DNA of 64,000 bases from an uncultured Haliea sp. (GTDB lineage: Bacteria; Pseudomonadota; Gammaproteobacteria; Pseudomonadales; Halieaceae): positions 102,065 to 166,064 of the forward strand of contig CAMYIZ010000017.1 in assembly GCA_947258585.1 (NCBI GenBank), read 5' to 3'. This document shows, piece after piece, positions 41,130 through 53,598 of the stretch. The notes beneath the pieces are model-generated. The model did not search any database and had not been told where the DNA came from. It saw nothing but the letters and a program-made list of their open reading frames with translations. Numbering within the stretch: the stretch's first letter is position 1; each line of letters starts with the position of its first letter. A program made the position numbers and the translations under genes.

Positions 41130-41663
41130 ATGAGCAAGGTTTGGCGTCTGGCCCTGACTGCAGTATCCGCGGCACTGCTGCTGGGTGGTTGCGGGGGGAA
41201 TGATTTCGACGATCTTGATGTGTTCATGGCCGAAAAGCGTGCGCGCCCCGGCGGCATTATCGCGCCGATCCCGACCTTCCAGGCCTACGAGGCATTTGCC
41301 TATAGCGCCACAGCGCTGCGCAGTCCGTTTGACCGCCCGGTGGAAGTGCGCGATATCACGCAGGTGCAGGCCATCAGCGCAGTCAGGCCGGATGAGAACA
41401 GGGCCAAGGAGTTCCTGGAGCAGTATACCTTCGACTCGCTAGCGATGGTGGGCTCGCTGGAGCGCGGTGGCACCCAGTGGACCCTGATCAGGGATCCCGA
41501 AGGTGGGGTGCATCGTGTCCGGCTGGGGAATTTCCTGGGACGCAATCACGGCAAGGTCGTCGAGATGACAGATACGTACGTCGCCGTGGTGGAAATCGTC
41601 AGTGACGGTACCGAGGACGGGTGGGTAGAGCGTCCGCGGACAATCGAATTGAGCGGCATCTGA
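41130..41663 (+). CDS. pilP: type IV pilus lipoprotein PilP
   Basis: A 177-residue inner-membrane lipoprotein with a signal peptide ending at the lipobox LLLGGC (Cys near residue 21). The C-terminal beta domain (MVGSLERGGTQWTLIRDPEGGVHRVRLGNFLG-like, about 110-160) contacts PilQ, and the linker contacts PilNO. One base separates it from pilO. Confidence 0.95.
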   Translation: MSKVWRLALTAVSAALLLGGCGGNDFDDLDVFMAEKRARPGGIIAPIPTFQAYEAFAYSATALRSPFDRPVEVRDITQVQAISAVRPDENRAKEFLEQYTFDSLAMVGSLERGGTQWTLIRDPEGGVHRVRLGNFLGRNHGKVVEMTDTYVAVVEIVSDGTEDGWVERPRTIELSGI

Positions 41664-41677
41664 CGCAGGGGCCATTG

Positions 41678-43846
41678 GTGACAGCCATGTTGAATATAAC
41701 AGCGAACTTGGGGAAAAATGCCGTGATGGAAGGATCTTGCAGACGCGGGTTGGGACTGCAACATCTGGCAGCGATGCTGGTTTTCAGTCTCTTGGCGCAG
41801 GCCGTGTACGCGGCCCCGACGGTGACCGATATCGAGTTTGCCTCTCGCCCCGGCAGCAAGTTCGAGGTGCGTCTGGAGTTTGACGAGACGCCTCCGGAGA
41901 TGCAGGCCTACACAATAGAAAAACCGGCGCGGATCGCGATCGACTTCCCCGGTGCCCGCAGCGCCCTTGCGCGCAAGAGCTACTCCCTGCCCTATGGCAA
42001 TGCCACCGGCGTGGTGGTGCTGGAATCCGGCGACCGTACCCGGATGGTGCTGAATCTCGTCAAGCTCGTGCCCTATGAAACCCGGGTCGAGGGCAATAGC
42101 CTGTTCCTCATTGTTGGCCAGGATGACACGGGCGATTACGTCAAGCCGTCCAGCGACCCCAATCGCCTGATCTCCCGGGTTGAGCAGGTCTCCCGCGAGC
42201 GCTCCAGTATCGATGACCTCCAGTTCCAGCGCACAGGCGATGGCGAGGGTCGGCTGACCCTGGAGCTGAGCAATCCGGCCGTGGACGTCAACGTCTTCAG
42301 CGAGCGCGGGGATATCCGCGTGCAGTTTCTCGATACCAGCGTCCCCGAGCGCCTGATGCGGCGCTATGATGTGACCGACTTCGCCACGCCTGTCACCAGC
42401 GTGGATGTCAACAGCGCCGAGCGCGGTGCGACCCTGACCCTGAAAACGACCGGCGAGTTCGACTACCTGGCGTACCAGACCGACAACCAGTACGTGATAG
42501 CCGTCAAGCCCCTGTCGAAGAAGGAGCTGGAGGACCGCCGCGACGAGTTCAACTATGTTGGCGAGCGTATCTCCCTGAATTTCCAGGATATTGAAGTGCG
42601 GGCGGTGCTGCAGCTGATCGCCGATTTCACCGAGCTCAACCTGGTGGCGAGCGACACGGTCTCCGGTCGCATCACCCTGCGCCTGCAGAATGTCCCCTGG
42701 GACCAGGCCCTGGAACTGGTACTGCGGACCAAGGGGCTGGACAAGCGCCAGGTCGGCAACGTGCTGATGGTGGCGCCGGCGGCGGAGATTGCCGAGCGCG
42801 AGCGGCAGCAGATCGAGGCCAACAAGCAGATTGCGGAACTGGCGCCCCTGCAGAGCGAATTCATCCGTATTCGCTACGCCAGCGCATCCAGCGTGGTCAA
42901 ACTGTTTGAGGCCGGTTCCGAGGACGGCGGCACCCTTATTTCCCCGCGCGGCTCGGTGATCGTTGAGCCGCGTACCAACTCCCTGATCGTGACCGACACG
43001 GCCTCCAAGCTGGCGGAAATCCGCGACCTGATTGATCTGGTAGATATACCGATCCGCCAGGTGATGATCGAGGCGCGTATCGTGATTGCCCAGTCCGACC
43101 TGGAAAAGGAGCTGGGTATCGAGTGGGGCGGCGGCTTCGTGGAAAATGACTTCAACGGCAATGCCCTGACCGTTTCCGGCGATACCGCGAACGTAACCGC
43201 TCTCAATCAGGCCGTCATCAATGGCACCGCGGGCAGCGTCAGCTATCCGGGCGCGCTGATGGTGGATCTGGGTGTGGCCGGCAAGGCCGGTGGCTTCGCG
43301 GTGGGCTTCACCAGCGAGGACCTGTTCCTGACCGCTGAACTGTCGGCGCTGGAAGCTGCGGGTACCGGCGAAGTGGTGTCCCAGCCCAAGGTGATCACCG
43401 GCGACAAGCAAAAAGCGGTGATCAAGTCCGGTGCGGAGATTCCCTACCAGGAAGGGTCCCTGAGCGGCCAGAACACGACCTCGTTCAAGGAGGCCGTGCT
43501 GCAGCTGGATGTGACCCCGAATATCACGCCTGACGACCGTATTCTGCTGGACCTGGTGATTACCCAGGATTCCGTGGGCGATCTGGTACCCAGTGGCCAG
43601 GGTGGCTTCATTCCCTCCATTGATACCACCGAGCTGACCACCCAGGTCCTGGTGGGCAACGGCGAGACCGTGGTTCTGGGCGGCGTGTTCCGGACCGAGA
43701 ATATCCAGTCGGTCAGCAAGGTGCCGTTCTTCGGCGACATTCCCTACGTCGGCGCCCTGTTCCGCAACGAGTCGAACTCCAAGACCAAGACGGAGACACT
43801 GATCTTCATCACTCCGCGGATCCTCGCGGACAGCCTGCTCGACTAG
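41678..43846 (+). CDS. pilQ: type IV pilus secretin PilQ
   Basis: The outer-membrane pore for the pilus. Reading from GTG 41678, the protein has 722 residues: signal peptide ending near AQAVYA, two AMIN domains (about 47-135 and 185-280, peptidoglycan binding), a secretin/TonB short N-domain, an N1-type domain, and the C-terminal secretin domain (from about 420 to the end, with VPFFGDIPYVGALFRNES). The GTG has AGGGG 6 bases upstream. ATG 41687 or 41726 are possible starts that would not change the mature protein. Confidence 0.95.
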   Translation: MTAMLNITANLGKNAVMEGSCRRGLGLQHLAAMLVFSLLAQAVYAAPTVTDIEFASRPGSKFEVRLEFDETPPEMQAYTIEKPARIAIDFPGARSALARKSYSLPYGNATGVVVLESGDRTRMVLNLVKLVPYETRVEGNSLFLIVGQDDTGDYVKPSSDPNRLISRVEQVSRERSSIDDLQFQRTGDGEGRLTLELSNPAVDVNVFSERGDIRVQFLDTSVPERLMRRYDVTDFATPVTSVDVNSAERGATLTLKTTGEFDYLAYQTDNQYVIAVKPLSKKELEDRRDEFNYVGERISLNFQDIEVRAVLQLIADFTELNLVASDTVSGRITLRLQNVPWDQALELVLRTKGLDKRQVGNVLMVAPAAEIAERERQQIEANKQIAELAPLQSEFIRIRYASASSVVKLFEAGSEDGGTLISPRGSVIVEPRTNSLIVTDTASKLAEIRDLIDLVDIPIRQVMIEARIVIAQSDLEKELGIEWGGGFVENDFNGNALTVSGDTANVTALNQAVINGTAGSVSYPGALMVDLGVAGKAGGFAVGFTSEDLFLTAELSALEAAGTGEVVSQPKVITGDKQKAVIKSGAEIPYQEGSLSGQNTTSFKEAVLQLDVTPNITPDDRILLDLVITQDSVGDLVPSGQGGFIPSIDTTELTTQVLVGNGETVVLGGVFRTENIQSVSKVPFFGDIPYVGALFRNESNSKTKTETLIFITPRILADSLLD

Positions 43847-43864
43847 GGGGCCGCCCGCGCCCCA

Positions 43865-44386
43865 ATGCCAGACTTGCAGCGCGTCTTTCTCGTCGGCCCC
43901 ATGGGGGCCGGCAAGAGCACCATTGGCAAGTATCTGGCCCGCCACCTCGGGCTGGCGTTCGCCGATACTGACACCGAGATTGAAATCCGCACCGGCGCCG
44001 ACATTCCCTGGATATTCGATGTCGAGGGTGAAGCGGGTTTTCGCGACCGGGAACAGCAGGTGCTGGAGGAAATGACCCACATGGACAGTATTGTCCTGGC
44101 CACTGGCGGCGGCGTGATCATGCGGCCGGCAAACCGGCAGGTTCTCGCCGCACGGGGTTTTGTCATCTACCTGCACGCGACCGTTGAGGAACAGGTGCGC
44201 CGTACCCGCAATGACCGCAAACGGCCGCTGTTGCAGACCGGCAATCCGGAGCAGGTCCTCAGCGACCTGATGGCGGTGCGCGATCCACTGTACCGGGAAA
44301 TCGCCGACCATATCATCGACACCGACGGCTGTAGTCCGCGCACCGTGGCGCAGCGGCTGCTGCAGGCACTTGTCTCCGCCAATTGA
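43865..44386 (+). CDS. aroK: shikimate kinase
   Basis: Phosphorylates shikimate with ATP in aromatic amino acid synthesis. It has 173 residues with P-loop GPMGAGKST (11-19, K17). Substrate residues lie around DTDTEIE and FRDRE, and GGGVI is present. It lies 18 bases after pilQ and precedes aroB, the common pilQ-aroK-aroB order. Confidence 0.96.
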   Translation: MPDLQRVFLVGPMGAGKSTIGKYLARHLGLAFADTDTEIEIRTGADIPWIFDVEGEAGFRDREQQVLEEMTHMDSIVLATGGGVIMRPANRQVLAARGFVIYLHATVEEQVRRTRNDRKRPLLQTGNPEQVLSDLMAVRDPLYREIADHIIDTDGCSPRTVAQRLLQALVSAN

Positions 44387-44442
44387 AGACAAGTCTGTGA
44401 CCAGGGCGCTAGAATAAGCCCCCTTTCAGCGCGGAGTCACCA

Positions 44443-45555
44443 GTGTCTGTGATCATGCACACGCTACATGTCGATCTGGGCGAGCGCAGCTACCCGGTAT
44501 ATATCGGTCGCGACCTGCTTGCGGACGGCGAGGTTCTCGCCCGCCATCTCGGCGGCAGCGAAGTCGCGATTGTCAGCAACGAAACCGTCGCCCCGCTCTA
44601 TGTCGCGAAGGTGCGCGGTGCCCTGGGGGAGGGGCGGCGGGTTACGGAAATAGTGCTCCCCGATGGCGAGCAATACAAAACCCTGCATTCGCTCGAGCAT
44701 ATCCTGGAGCGCCTGTTGCAGGAGCGGCACAGTCGCAGTACCACGATTATTGCCGTCGGTGGCGGCGTGGTTGGTGACGTCGCCGGCTTTGCCGCGGCCT
44801 GCTACCAGCGCGGGGTGGGCTTTATCCAGGTGCCGACAACCCTGCTCGCCCAGGTGGACTCTTCAGTCGGGGGCAAGACCGCGGTCAATCACCCGCTGGG
44901 CAAGAACATGATCGGCGCGTTTTACCAGCCCCGCGCCGTACTGATCGACATCGACAGTCTGCATACCCTGCCCGCCCGGGAGCTCTCTGCAGGTCTGGCC
45001 GAAGTGATCAAGTACGGCTTGATCTGTGACCCCGCCTTTTATGCCTGGCTACAGGAAGCCATGCCCAGGCTGCTGGCGCGGGAGGAAAGTGCCCTGGCCG
45101 AAGCGATCGAGCGTTCCTGCAGCCTCAAGGCCGCAGTAGTGGCGGCCGATGAGCGCGAGGGCGGGCTTCGCGCCATTCTCAATCTGGGGCACACCTTTGG
45201 CCACGCGATCGAAACTGCGCAGGGCTACGGTGCCTGGCTGCACGGGGAAGCGGTCGCGGTGGGCATGCTGCTGGCGCTGCGCCTGTCCGTTGCGCGTGGC
45301 TGGGTCGACGCCGCGGAGATCCCGGTACTTGAGGCGCTGCTCAGGCAGGCGCAGCTGCCACTGGAGATTCCCGCCGGGATGACGCCAGAGGTTTTCCTGG
45401 ACCTGATGGGGCGCGACAAGAAGGTCGTCGACGGGTGCCTGCGCCTGGTTTTGCTGCGCGGTATCGGCGAGGCCTGTGTGGTTGCTGACGCCACCACGGC
45501 GGAGCTCGATACCCTGCTGCAGGACGCTGTGGCGCGCGCCAAAAGCCGCTGTTGA
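44443..45555 (+). CDS. aroB: 3-dehydroquinate synthase
   Basis: Converts DAHP to 3-dehydroquinate with NAD and a divalent metal. It has 370 residues with [44 protein letters not shown] and the metal-binding [11 protein letters not shown] with [12 protein letters not shown] 44443 has GGAG 7 bases upstream. ATG 44455 is an alternative. The DamX/SPOR gene that follows aroB in many relatives is missing, so gltB comes next. Confidence 0.96.
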   Translation: MSVIMHTLHVDLGERSYPVYIGRDLLADGEVLARHLGGSEVAIVSNETVAPLYVAKVRGALGEGRRVTEIVLPDGEQYKTLHSLEHILERLLQERHSRSTTIIAVGGGVVGDVAGFAAACYQRGVGFIQVPTTLLAQVDSSVGGKTAVNHPLGKNMIGAFYQPRAVLIDIDSLHTLPARELSAGLAEVIKYGLICDPAFYAWLQEAMPRLLAREESALAEAIERSCSLKAAVVAADEREGGLRAILNLGHTFGHAIETAQGYGAWLHGEAVAVGMLLALRLSVARGWVDAAEIPVLEALLRQAQLPLEIPAGMTPEVFLDLMGRDKKVVDGCLRLVLLRGIGEACVVADATTAELDTLLQDAVARAKSRC

Positions 45556-45561
45556 GGCAGT

Positions 45562-45590
45562 TTGTTCCCAGCAGGTCAACTGTGTAAAAT
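45562..45590 (+). promoter_or_regulatory. sigma70-type promoter of gltBD
   Basis: TTGTTC (45562-45567), a 17-base spacer and TAAAAT (45585-45590) lie in the aroB-gltB gap, predicting a leader of about 75-80 bases. No regulator site is evident. Confidence 0.5.
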
Positions 45591-45674
45591 GTTTCCCCCT
45601 TTTGCCCGAGCGCTGTCGAGGCGCGGGGTTTGTCGGTGTAACCAATTGTTTCCATTAACTATTCTGGACCCAGT

Positions 45675-48600
45675 ATGAGTGCAGGCCTGTACAGCCCTGA
45701 AGAATTTCGCGACAACTGCGGCTTTGGCCTGATCGTCCACAGTGCGGGTGACGCCAGTCACCGCCTGCTGCAGACCGCCATTGAGTCCCTGACCTGCATG
45801 ACCCACCGCGGTGGCATCGCCGCCGATGGCAAGACCGGCGATGGCTGCGGCCTGCTGATGCAGATGCCAGTGTCCTTCATGCGCACCCTGGCGCAGGAGT
45901 GTTTTGCAGCCGATCTCGGTGACCAGTTTGCAGTGGGGCAAATCTTTCTCAGCCCCGATAACGAGCGCGCGGCCACGGCCCGTGCGGCCATGGAGCAGGC
46001 GCTCACCGATCAGGATCTGGAAGTCGTCGGCTGGCGGATCGTGCCCACCGACAGCAGCGTCTGTGGCGAGATCGCTCTCGCCGCACTGCCGCGTATCGAA
46101 CAGGTGTTTGTGCGCGCACAAGGCGTCACCCAGGAAGAGTTGTCGACCCGGCTTTTCGTTAGCCGGCGCAAGGCTGAAAACGCCAACCAGGCCGATCCGG
46201 AGTTCTATATCTGCAGCCTCTCCGGTCGCGTGATCGCCTACAAGGGGCTGGTCATGCCGGTGGACCTGCCCCGCTTTTATGCCGATCTCGACGACGAGCG
46301 CATGGAAACCGCGATCTGCGTGTTCCACCAGCGCTTTTCCACCAACACCATGCCCAAGTGGCCCCTCGCCCAGCCTTTCCGACTGCTGGCCCACAACGGC
46401 GAGATCAATACCATCGACGGCAACCGCAACTGGGCGGAGGCCCGCACGGCGCTGTTCGAAACCGAAAAGCTGCCCAACATCCGCGACATTGCACCGCTGG
46501 TGAACCGCACCGGCTCCGACTCCTCCAGCCTCGACAACATGCTGGATGTCTTGCTGACCGGCGGGGTCGATATGGCCCGCGCCCTGCGCATGCTCATTCC
46601 GCCAGCCTGGCAGAACATGGAGGACATGGACCCGGACCTGCGCGCGTTCTATGAGTACCACTCCATGCACATGGAGCCCTGGGATGGCCCGGCGGGTATA
46701 GTGCTGACCGATGGACGCTACGCGGTGTGCCTGCTCGATCGCAACGGCCTGCGCCCCGCGCGCTGGGTCAAGACCAAGGACGGCTTTATTACCCTGGCAT
46801 CTGAGGTCGGTACCCACGGCTACCGCAGCGAGGACGTGATCGCCAAGGGTCGGGTCGGGCCCGGCCAGATCCTGATGGTCGATACCCAGACCGGCGAGGT
46901 GTTGCATACCAGGGATATCGACAATCGTCTCAAGAGCCGTCATCCCTACAAGCGCTGGCTGAAGGACAACGCGAAGCGCATCGAGGGAACCTTCGGCGGG
47001 GAGCAGGGGCCCGGCATTGAGCGGGACATGCTCATGCCCTTCCAGAAAATGTTCCAGGTCACCTTCGAGGAGCGCGACCAGGTGCTGCGGCCCCTTGCCG
47101 AATCCGGCAATGAGGCGGTGGGCTCCATGGGGGATGATACCCCGATGGCGGTGCTCTCGCGCCAGCAGCGCCCGCTGTATGACTATTTTCGGCAGAAGTT
47201 TGCCCAGGTTACCAATCCCGCGATTGATCCGCTGCGGGAAGCCATTGTCATGTCGCTGGAAACCGATCTGGGTGGCGAGAAGAACATCTTCTATGAGGGC
47301 CCCGAGCACGCGGACCGGGTGATTCTGAGCTCCCCGGTACTGTCCCAGGGCAAGTTCAATACCCTGCTGGCTCTGGAGCGACCGGGGTTCGCGGTGTGCG
47401 ATATCGACGGCACCTATGACCCGGCCGCCATGAGCCTGGAGCAGGCGGTGACGGAGCTGGTGGCGACGGCGGAGCAGGCGGTGCGTGACGGCTCCACCAT
47501 CCTGATCCTGTCCGACCGCAGCATCGCTCCGGGGCGCCTGCCCATCCACAGCCTGATCGCCACCGGCGCGGTCCACCACCACCTGATCAGGCAGGGCCTG
47601 CGCTGTGACGCCAACCTGGTGATCGAGACCGCCAGCGCTCGCGACTCCCACCAGATCGCCTGTCTGCTGGGGTTTGGCGCCACGGCGATCTATCCCTATC
47701 TCGCCTACAGCGTACTGGAAGACCTGATTCGCGACGGCGAGCTGCTGGGGGAGCCCAGCAGCTGCTACAAGAATTACCGCAAGGGCGTCAACAAGGGTCT
47801 GTTGAAGATCATGTCCAAGATGGGTATCTCGGCGGTCAGTTCCTACCGCGGAGCCCAGTTGTTCGAGGCCGTGGGGCTGGCCCGGGGCGTGATTGACCTG
47901 GCGTTTCGCGGCGTTGCCTCGCGCATTGAGGGTGCCGGCTTCGCCGACCTGGAAGACGACCAGAAGCACCTGGCCAAACTGGCCTGGAACCCGCGCAAGC
48001 CCCTGCAGCTGGGGGGACTGCTGAAGTACGTCCACGGTCAGGAGTATCACGCCTTCAACCCGGATGTGGTCACCACCCTGCAGCAGGCGGTTGCGACCGG
48101 TGACTACGCGACCTACCAGCGCTACGCCGACCTGGTCAACAAGCGGCCGGTCGCTACCATTCGCGACCTGCTGACGCCGGTACTGGCGCAGCAGCCACTG
48201 GCTCTGGACGAGGTGGAACCGATCGCGGATATCCTGCCGCGCTTCGATTCTGCCGGCATGTCGCTCGGCGCCCTCAGCCCGGAGGCCCACGAGGCCCTCG
48301 CCGCAGCGATGAATCGCCTGGGGGCCCGCTCCAACTCTGGCGAGGGCGGTGAGGACCCCGCCCGTTACGGCACCGAGCGCAGCTCCAAGATCAAGCAGAT
48401 TGCTTCCGGCCGGTTCGGGGTGACTCCCCATTACCTGGTAAACGCCGAGGTGCTGCAGATCAAGGTGGCCCAGGGCGCGAAGCCGGGGGAAGGTGGCCAG
48501 CTGCCCGGCGGCAAGGTCAACGAGCTGATTGCCCGCCTGCGCTACTCGGTGCCCGGGGTGACCCTCATCTCGCCGCCGCCGCATCACGATATCTACTCTA

Positions 48601-50117
48601 TCGAGGATCTGGCGCAGCTGATTTTTGACCTCAAGCAGGTCAATCCGCAGGCGCTGGTATCGGTCAAGCTGGTGTCGGAGCCCGGGGTCGGAACCATTGC
48701 CGCTGGCGTGGCCAAGGCCTACGCCGACCTGATTACCATCAGTGGCTACGATGGCGGTACGGCGGCCAGCCCGCTCACCTCCATTCGCTACGCTGGATCG
48801 CCCTGGGAGCTGGGTCTGGCGGAAGTGCAGCAGACCCTGCGCGGCAACGGTCTGCGCGGCGTCATCCGCCTGCAAACCGACGGTGGTCTGAAGACCGGTC
48901 TCGACGTTATCAAGGCCGCCATTCTCGGTGCCGAGAGCTTCGGCTTCGGTACCGGTCCCATGGTGGCCCTGGGTTGCAAGTATCTGCGCATTTGCCACCT
49001 GAACAACTGCGCGACCGGTGTGGCGACCCAGAACGAGAAGCTGCGGGAAGACCATTTCAACGGCACCATCGAAATGGTGACCAACTTCTTCACCTTTATT
49101 GCCACGGAAACCCGCGAGTGGCTGGCGCGGCTGGGTGTGCCATCGCTGGAAGCCTTGATTGGCCGTACCGACCTGCTGGCAAGGCTGCCCGGGGATACCG
49201 CCAAGCAGGCGGGCCTGGACCTGGCTCCCCTGCTGTTCAAGCACGCCGATGCCGACGGCCAGCCCGAGTTTTGCCAGGTGGTCGCCAACCAGCCCTTCGA
49301 CCTGGCCGAAAAGGCCGAGGCGATGGTGGCGGCGACCCTGCCGGCGATTGAAGCGCGCACCGGGGGCGAATTCAGTTTTGTCCTGACCAACTGTGACCGC
49401 TCCATCGGCGCCCGCATCTCGGGTGAGATTGCCCGCCGCTATGGCAACACCGATATGGACAGCGACCCGATCGTGCTGCGCCTGACAGGCACCGCGGGAC
49501 AGAGCTTCGGGGTGTGGAACGCGGGTGGCCTGCACATGTACCTGGAGGGTGACTCCAACGACTATGTCGGCAAGGGCATGGCTGGCGGCAAGCTGGTCAT
49601 CTACCCGGCCAGGGATGCCCAGTTCAAGTCCCAGGACACGGTCATTATCGGCAACACCTGCCTGTACGGCGCCACCGGCGGTCGCCTGTTTGCGGCCGGT
49701 ATCGCGGGTGAGCGTTTTGCGGTCCGCAATAGCGGTGCTCACGCCGTGATAGAGGGCGCGGGCGACCACTGCTGTGAATACATGACCGGCGGTACCGTGA
49801 CCGTACTCGGCCCGACCGGGGTCAACTTCGGCGCCGGCATGACCGGCGGTTTCGCCTACGTGCTGGACCAGGACCGGGCTTTCATCGACAAGTACAACAG
49901 CGAGTTGGTCGATATCCACCGGGTCAACTCCGAGTACATGGAACCCTATCGCTACTATCTGCGCACCATGATCAGTGAGCACGCGGAGGAGACGGGTTCG
50001 GCCTGGGGTGCGGAATTGCTGGAGAATTTCGAGGACTACGTCGGCAAGTTCTGGCTGGTCAAACCCAAGGCGGCCGACTTCAATCAGCTTTTGTCGCGTT
50101 TGCGCAACACCGACTAG
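45675..50117 (+). CDS. gltB: glutamate synthase (NADPH) large subunit
   Basis: Transfers the glutamine amide to 2-oxoglutarate. A 1480-residue protein with an N-terminal class II glutaminase whose nucleophile is C15 after propeptide removal (NCGFGLIVH), a central domain, and an FMN-binding synthase domain ([26 protein letters not shown]). The 3Fe-4S ligands are C1101, C1107 and C1112 (CHLNNC). A C-terminal beta-helix with GXXGXXXG repeats ends the protein. It pairs with gltD 22 bases downstream. A stop-free antisense frame covers the whole gene but is a codon-bias shadow. Confidence 0.97.
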   Translation: MSAGLYSPEEFRDNCGFGLIVHSAGDASHRLLQTAIESLTCMTHRGGIAADGKTGDGCGLLMQMPVSFMRTLAQECFAADLGDQFAVGQIFLSPDNERAATARAAMEQALTDQDLEVVGWRIVPTDSSVCGEIALAALPRIEQVFVRAQGVTQEELSTRLFVSRRKAENANQADPEFYICSLSGRVIAYKGLVMPVDLPRFYADLDDERMETAICVFHQRFSTNTMPKWPLAQPFRLLAHNGEINTIDGNRNWAEARTALFETEKLPNIRDIAPLVNRTGSDSSSLDNMLDVLLTGGVDMARALRMLIPPAWQNMEDMDPDLRAFYEYHSMHMEPWDGPAGIVLTDGRYAVCLLDRNGLRPARWVKTKDGFITLASEVGTHGYRSEDVIAKGRVGPGQILMVDTQTGEVLHTRDIDNRLKSRHPYKRWLKDNAKRIEGTFGGEQGPGIERDMLMPFQKMFQVTFEERDQVLRPLAESGNEAVGSMGDDTPMAVLSRQQRPLYDYFRQKFAQVTNPAIDPLREAIVMSLETDLGGEKNIFYEGPEHADRVILSSPVLSQGKFNTLLALERPGFAVCDIDGTYDPAAMSLEQAVTELVATAEQAVRDGSTILILSDRSIAPGRLPIHSLIATGAVHHHLIRQGLRCDANLVIETASARDSHQIACLLGFGATAIYPYLAYSVLEDLIRDGELLGEPSSCYKNYRKGVNKGLLKIMSKMGISAVSSYRGAQLFEAVGLARGVIDLAFRGVASRIEGAGFADLEDDQKHLAKLAWNPRKPLQLGGLLKYVHGQEYHAFNPDVVTTLQQAVATGDYATYQRYADLVNKRPVATIRDLLTPVLAQQPLALDEVEPIADILPRFDSAGMSLGALSPEAHEALAAAMNRLGARSNSGEGGEDPARYGTERSSKIKQIASGRFGVTPHYLVNAEVLQIKVAQGAKPGEGGQLPGGKVNELIARLRYSVPGVTLISPPPHHDIYSIEDLAQLIFDLKQVNPQALVSVKLVSEPGVGTIAAGVAKAYADLITISGYDGGTAASPLTSIRYAGSPWELGLAEVQQTLRGNGLRGVIRLQTDGGLKTGLDVIKAAILGAESFGFGTGPMVALGCKYLRICHLNNCATGVATQNEKLREDHFNGTIEMVTNFFTFIATETREWLARLGVPSLEALIGRTDLLARLPGDTAKQAGLDLAPLLFKHADADGQPEFCQVVANQPFDLAEKAEAMVAATLPAIEARTGGEFSFVLTNCDRSIGARISGEIARRYGNTDMDSDPIVLRLTGTAGQSFGVWNAGGLHMYLEGDSNDYVGKGMAGGKLVIYPARDAQFKSQDTVIIGNTCLYGATGGRLFAAGIAGERFAVRNSGAHAVIEGAGDHCCEYMTGGTVTVLGPTGVNFGAGMTGGFAYVLDQDRAFIDKYNSELVDIHRVNSEYMEPYRYYLRTMISEHAEETGSAWGAELLENFEDYVGKFWLVKPKAADFNQLLSRLRNTD

Positions 50118-50133
50118 ACGCCGGGAGGCGTAA

Positions 50134-51561
<1,428 letters not shown>

Positions 51562-51602
51562 ACAGCTCAGGCCGGACCGACAATCACAAGACTGGAGTCG
51601 CC

Positions 51603-52670
51603 GTGACTGAACTGAAGAACGACCGCTTCCTGCGCGCCCTGCAGCGCCAGAGTGTAGATCGCACCCCGATCTGGATGATGCGCCAGGCGGGCCGCTATCT
51701 GCCGGAATACCGGGCCACCCGGGAGCGGGCGGGTTCCTTCCTGGACCTGTGCAAGAACGCCGAGCTGGCCTGTGAAGTCACCCTGCAGCCCCTGCGCCGC
51801 TATCCCATGGACGCGGCGATCCTGTTCAGCGATATCCTTACCGTGCCGGATGCCCTGGGGCTGGGCCTGTACTTCGAGGAGGGTGAGGGGCCGCGCTTCC
51901 GCAAGACGGTGCGCAGTGAGGCGGACCTGGCCGGCCTGACGGCCATCAAGGCGGCGGATGACCTGTCCTATGTCATGAACGCGGTGCGCACCATTCGCCG
52001 GGAACTGAATGGCCAGGTGCCCCTGATCGGCTTCTCCGGCAGCCCCTGGACCCTCGCGACCTACATGGTGGAAGGCGGGTCTTCCAGGGACTTCAGCCAG
52101 GTCAAGGCCATGGCCTATGACCGCCCGGAATTGATGCACCAGTTGCTGGCGCTGCTGGCGGATGCCGTGGCCGACTACCTGACCGAGCAGGTCAACGCGG
52201 GAGCCCAGGCCCTGCAGATTTTCGACACCTGGGGCGGCTCCCTGAGCACCGCGGGCTACAAGGAATTCTCCCTCAAGTACATGCAGCGGGTTATCAGTCG
52301 CCTGCCCACCGAAGCGGACGGCCGCAAGGTACCCGTCATCGTCTTCACCAAGGGCGGCGGCCAGTGGTTGCCGGCGATCGCCGACTGCGGCGCCCAGGCA
52401 GTGGGTATCGACTGGACGACGGACATCGCGGTCGCCCGCGAGCTGGTAGGCGACCGCGTGGCGCTGCAAGGCAATATGGACCCGACGATGCTGTATGCCT
52501 CACCGGCTCGGATCCGCGAGGAAGTGGCAAGTATTCTCGCGGGCTATGGCCACGGCAGTGGGCATGTGTTCAACCTGGGTCACGGCATTACGCCGGGAGT
52601 GAACCCCGACCACGTCACCGCTTTTGTCGACGCCGTGCAGGAGTTGTCGCCGCAATACCACAACAGCTGA
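51603..52670 (+). CDS. hemE: uroporphyrinogen decarboxylase
   Basis: Decarboxylates uroporphyrinogen III to coproporphyrinogen III in heme synthesis. It has 355 residues with the N-terminal signature [41 protein letters not shown] and [15 protein letters not shown]. It starts at a GTG 41 bases after gltD, in the gltB-gltD-hemE order shared with Pseudomonas. Confidence 0.96.
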   Translation: MTELKNDRFLRALQRQSVDRTPIWMMRQAGRYLPEYRATRERAGSFLDLCKNAELACEVTLQPLRRYPMDAAILFSDILTVPDALGLGLYFEEGEGPRFRKTVRSEADLAGLTAIKAADDLSYVMNAVRTIRRELNGQVPLIGFSGSPWTLATYMVEGGSSRDFSQVKAMAYDRPELMHQLLALLADAVADYLTEQVNAGAQALQIFDTWGGSLSTAGYKEFSLKYMQRVISRLPTEADGRKVPVIVFTKGGGQWLPAIADCGAQAVGIDWTTDIAVARELVGDRVALQGNMDPTMLYASPARIREEVASILAGYGHGSGHVFNLGHGITPGVNPDHVTAFVDAVQELSPQYHNS

Positions 52671-52675
52671 GTTGC

Positions 52676-52731
52676 GGGCCGCGCAGGTCGGGCCACACAG
52701 GTTGGGCCGCACAGGTCGGGCCGCGCAGCCC
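52676..52731 (+). repeat. four imperfect 14-bp tandem repeats downstream of hemE
   Basis: Units begin GGGCC at 52676, 52690, 52704 and 52718, with consensus GGGCCGCRCAGGTC. They fill the gap between convergent hemE and cysE. A short CCGGC/GCCGG hairpin with a TCTTTT tail follows at 52751-52774, overlapping the cysE stop, and could end the hemE transcript. Confidence 0.8.
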
Positions 52732-52760
52732 GGGGCATGTGTAGCCCCGGCCGGCCGTAA

Positions 52761-53597
52761 TCAGCCGGTCTTTTGCTCCAGCGCTGCCTTGTGGGCTTCC
52801 TCTTCTTCCTCGCAACAGAAATGGTGGTCCATTTCCAGGGCCGGTGACGCGGAGGAGGGCCGCCCCACCACCCGGGCGGGAACCCCGGCCACGGTGGTGT
52901 GCGGTGGTACCTCCTCCAGCACCACGCTGCCGGCACCGACTTTGGCGCCGTCACCCACCCGGATGTTGCCCAGGATCTTGGCGCCGGCACTGATCAGGAC
53001 CCCATTGCCGATCTTGGGATGGCGGTCCCCGTCTTCCTTGCCGGTACCACCCAGGGTCACGGACTGGAGAATGGAGACGTTGTTGCCAACCACCGCGGTC
53101 TCGCCGATCACCAGCCCCGTGGCGTGGTCCAGCATGATGCCGTGGCCCAGCGTCGCCGCGGGATGGATGTCGACCGCGAACTCGGCCGACACCCGGTTCT
53201 GGAAAAACAGCGCCAGCGAGTGGCGCCCGCGCTGCCACAGCCAGTGGGCCACGCGGTGGGTCTGCAGAGCGTGGAAGCCCTTGAAGTAGAGGAAGGGAAT
53301 GTAGAGTTCGTGGCAGGCGGAGTCGCGGTCCTCCACCGCCAACAGATCGGCGCGGATGGCCTTGCGCAGGCAGCTGTCGTCCTTGAACGCTTCCAGAATG
53401 ACTTCCCGCAGCAGCAGGGAGGAGGCCGTGGGGCTGTCCAGCTGGCTGGCGAGGTGGAAGCTGAGCGCGCATTCCAGGTTGTTGTGATTGAGGATGGTGG
53501 CGTGCAGGAAACTGGCGAGGATGGGCTCCTCCGCCGCGTGCTGGGTGGTTTCCCGTACTATCCGGTCCCATACCGGATCCGATCTCTTGGGTGACAT
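52761..53597 (-). CDS. cysE: serine O-acetyltransferase
   Basis: Makes O-acetylserine for cysteine synthesis. It has 278 residues with an N-terminal helical domain (DPVWDRIVRETTQHAAEEP) and a left-handed beta-helix of hexapeptide repeats (HPAATLGHGIMLDHATGLVIGE, SVTLGGTGKEDGDRHPKIG, GAGSVVLEEVPPHTTVAGVPAR). The C-terminus is unusual: HHFCCEEEEEAHKAALEQKTG-like, two adjacent cysteines and five glutamates. ATG 53597 is chosen over 53624. Confidence 0.94.
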   Translation of the reverse strand: MSPKRSDPVWDRIVRETTQHAAEEPILASFLHATILNHNNLECALSFHLASQLDSPTASSLLLREVILEAFKDDSCLRKAIRADLLAVEDRDSACHELYIPFLYFKGFHALQTHRVAHWLWQRGRHSLALFFQNRVSAEFAVDIHPAATLGHGIMLDHATGLVIGETAVVGNNVSILQSVTLGGTGKEDGDRHPKIGNGVLISAGAKILGNIRVGDGAKVGAGSVVLEEVPPHTTVAGVPARVVGRPSSASPALEMDHHFCCEEEEEAHKAALEQKTG

Positions 53598-53598
53598 G

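Noticed and set aside
41546..44392. A 948-codon minus-strand frame opposite pilQ and aroK
   Set aside because: Antisense shadow; pilQ and aroK are unambiguous on the plus strand.
45556..45674. Missing DamX/SPOR gene between aroB and gltB
   Set aside because: Checked for a remnant; the 119-base gap contains only the gltB promoter and leader, with no coding similarity visible.
52676..52731. 14-bp repeats considered as a CRISPR fragment
   Set aside because: No spacers, repeat far too short, and units are directly abutting.
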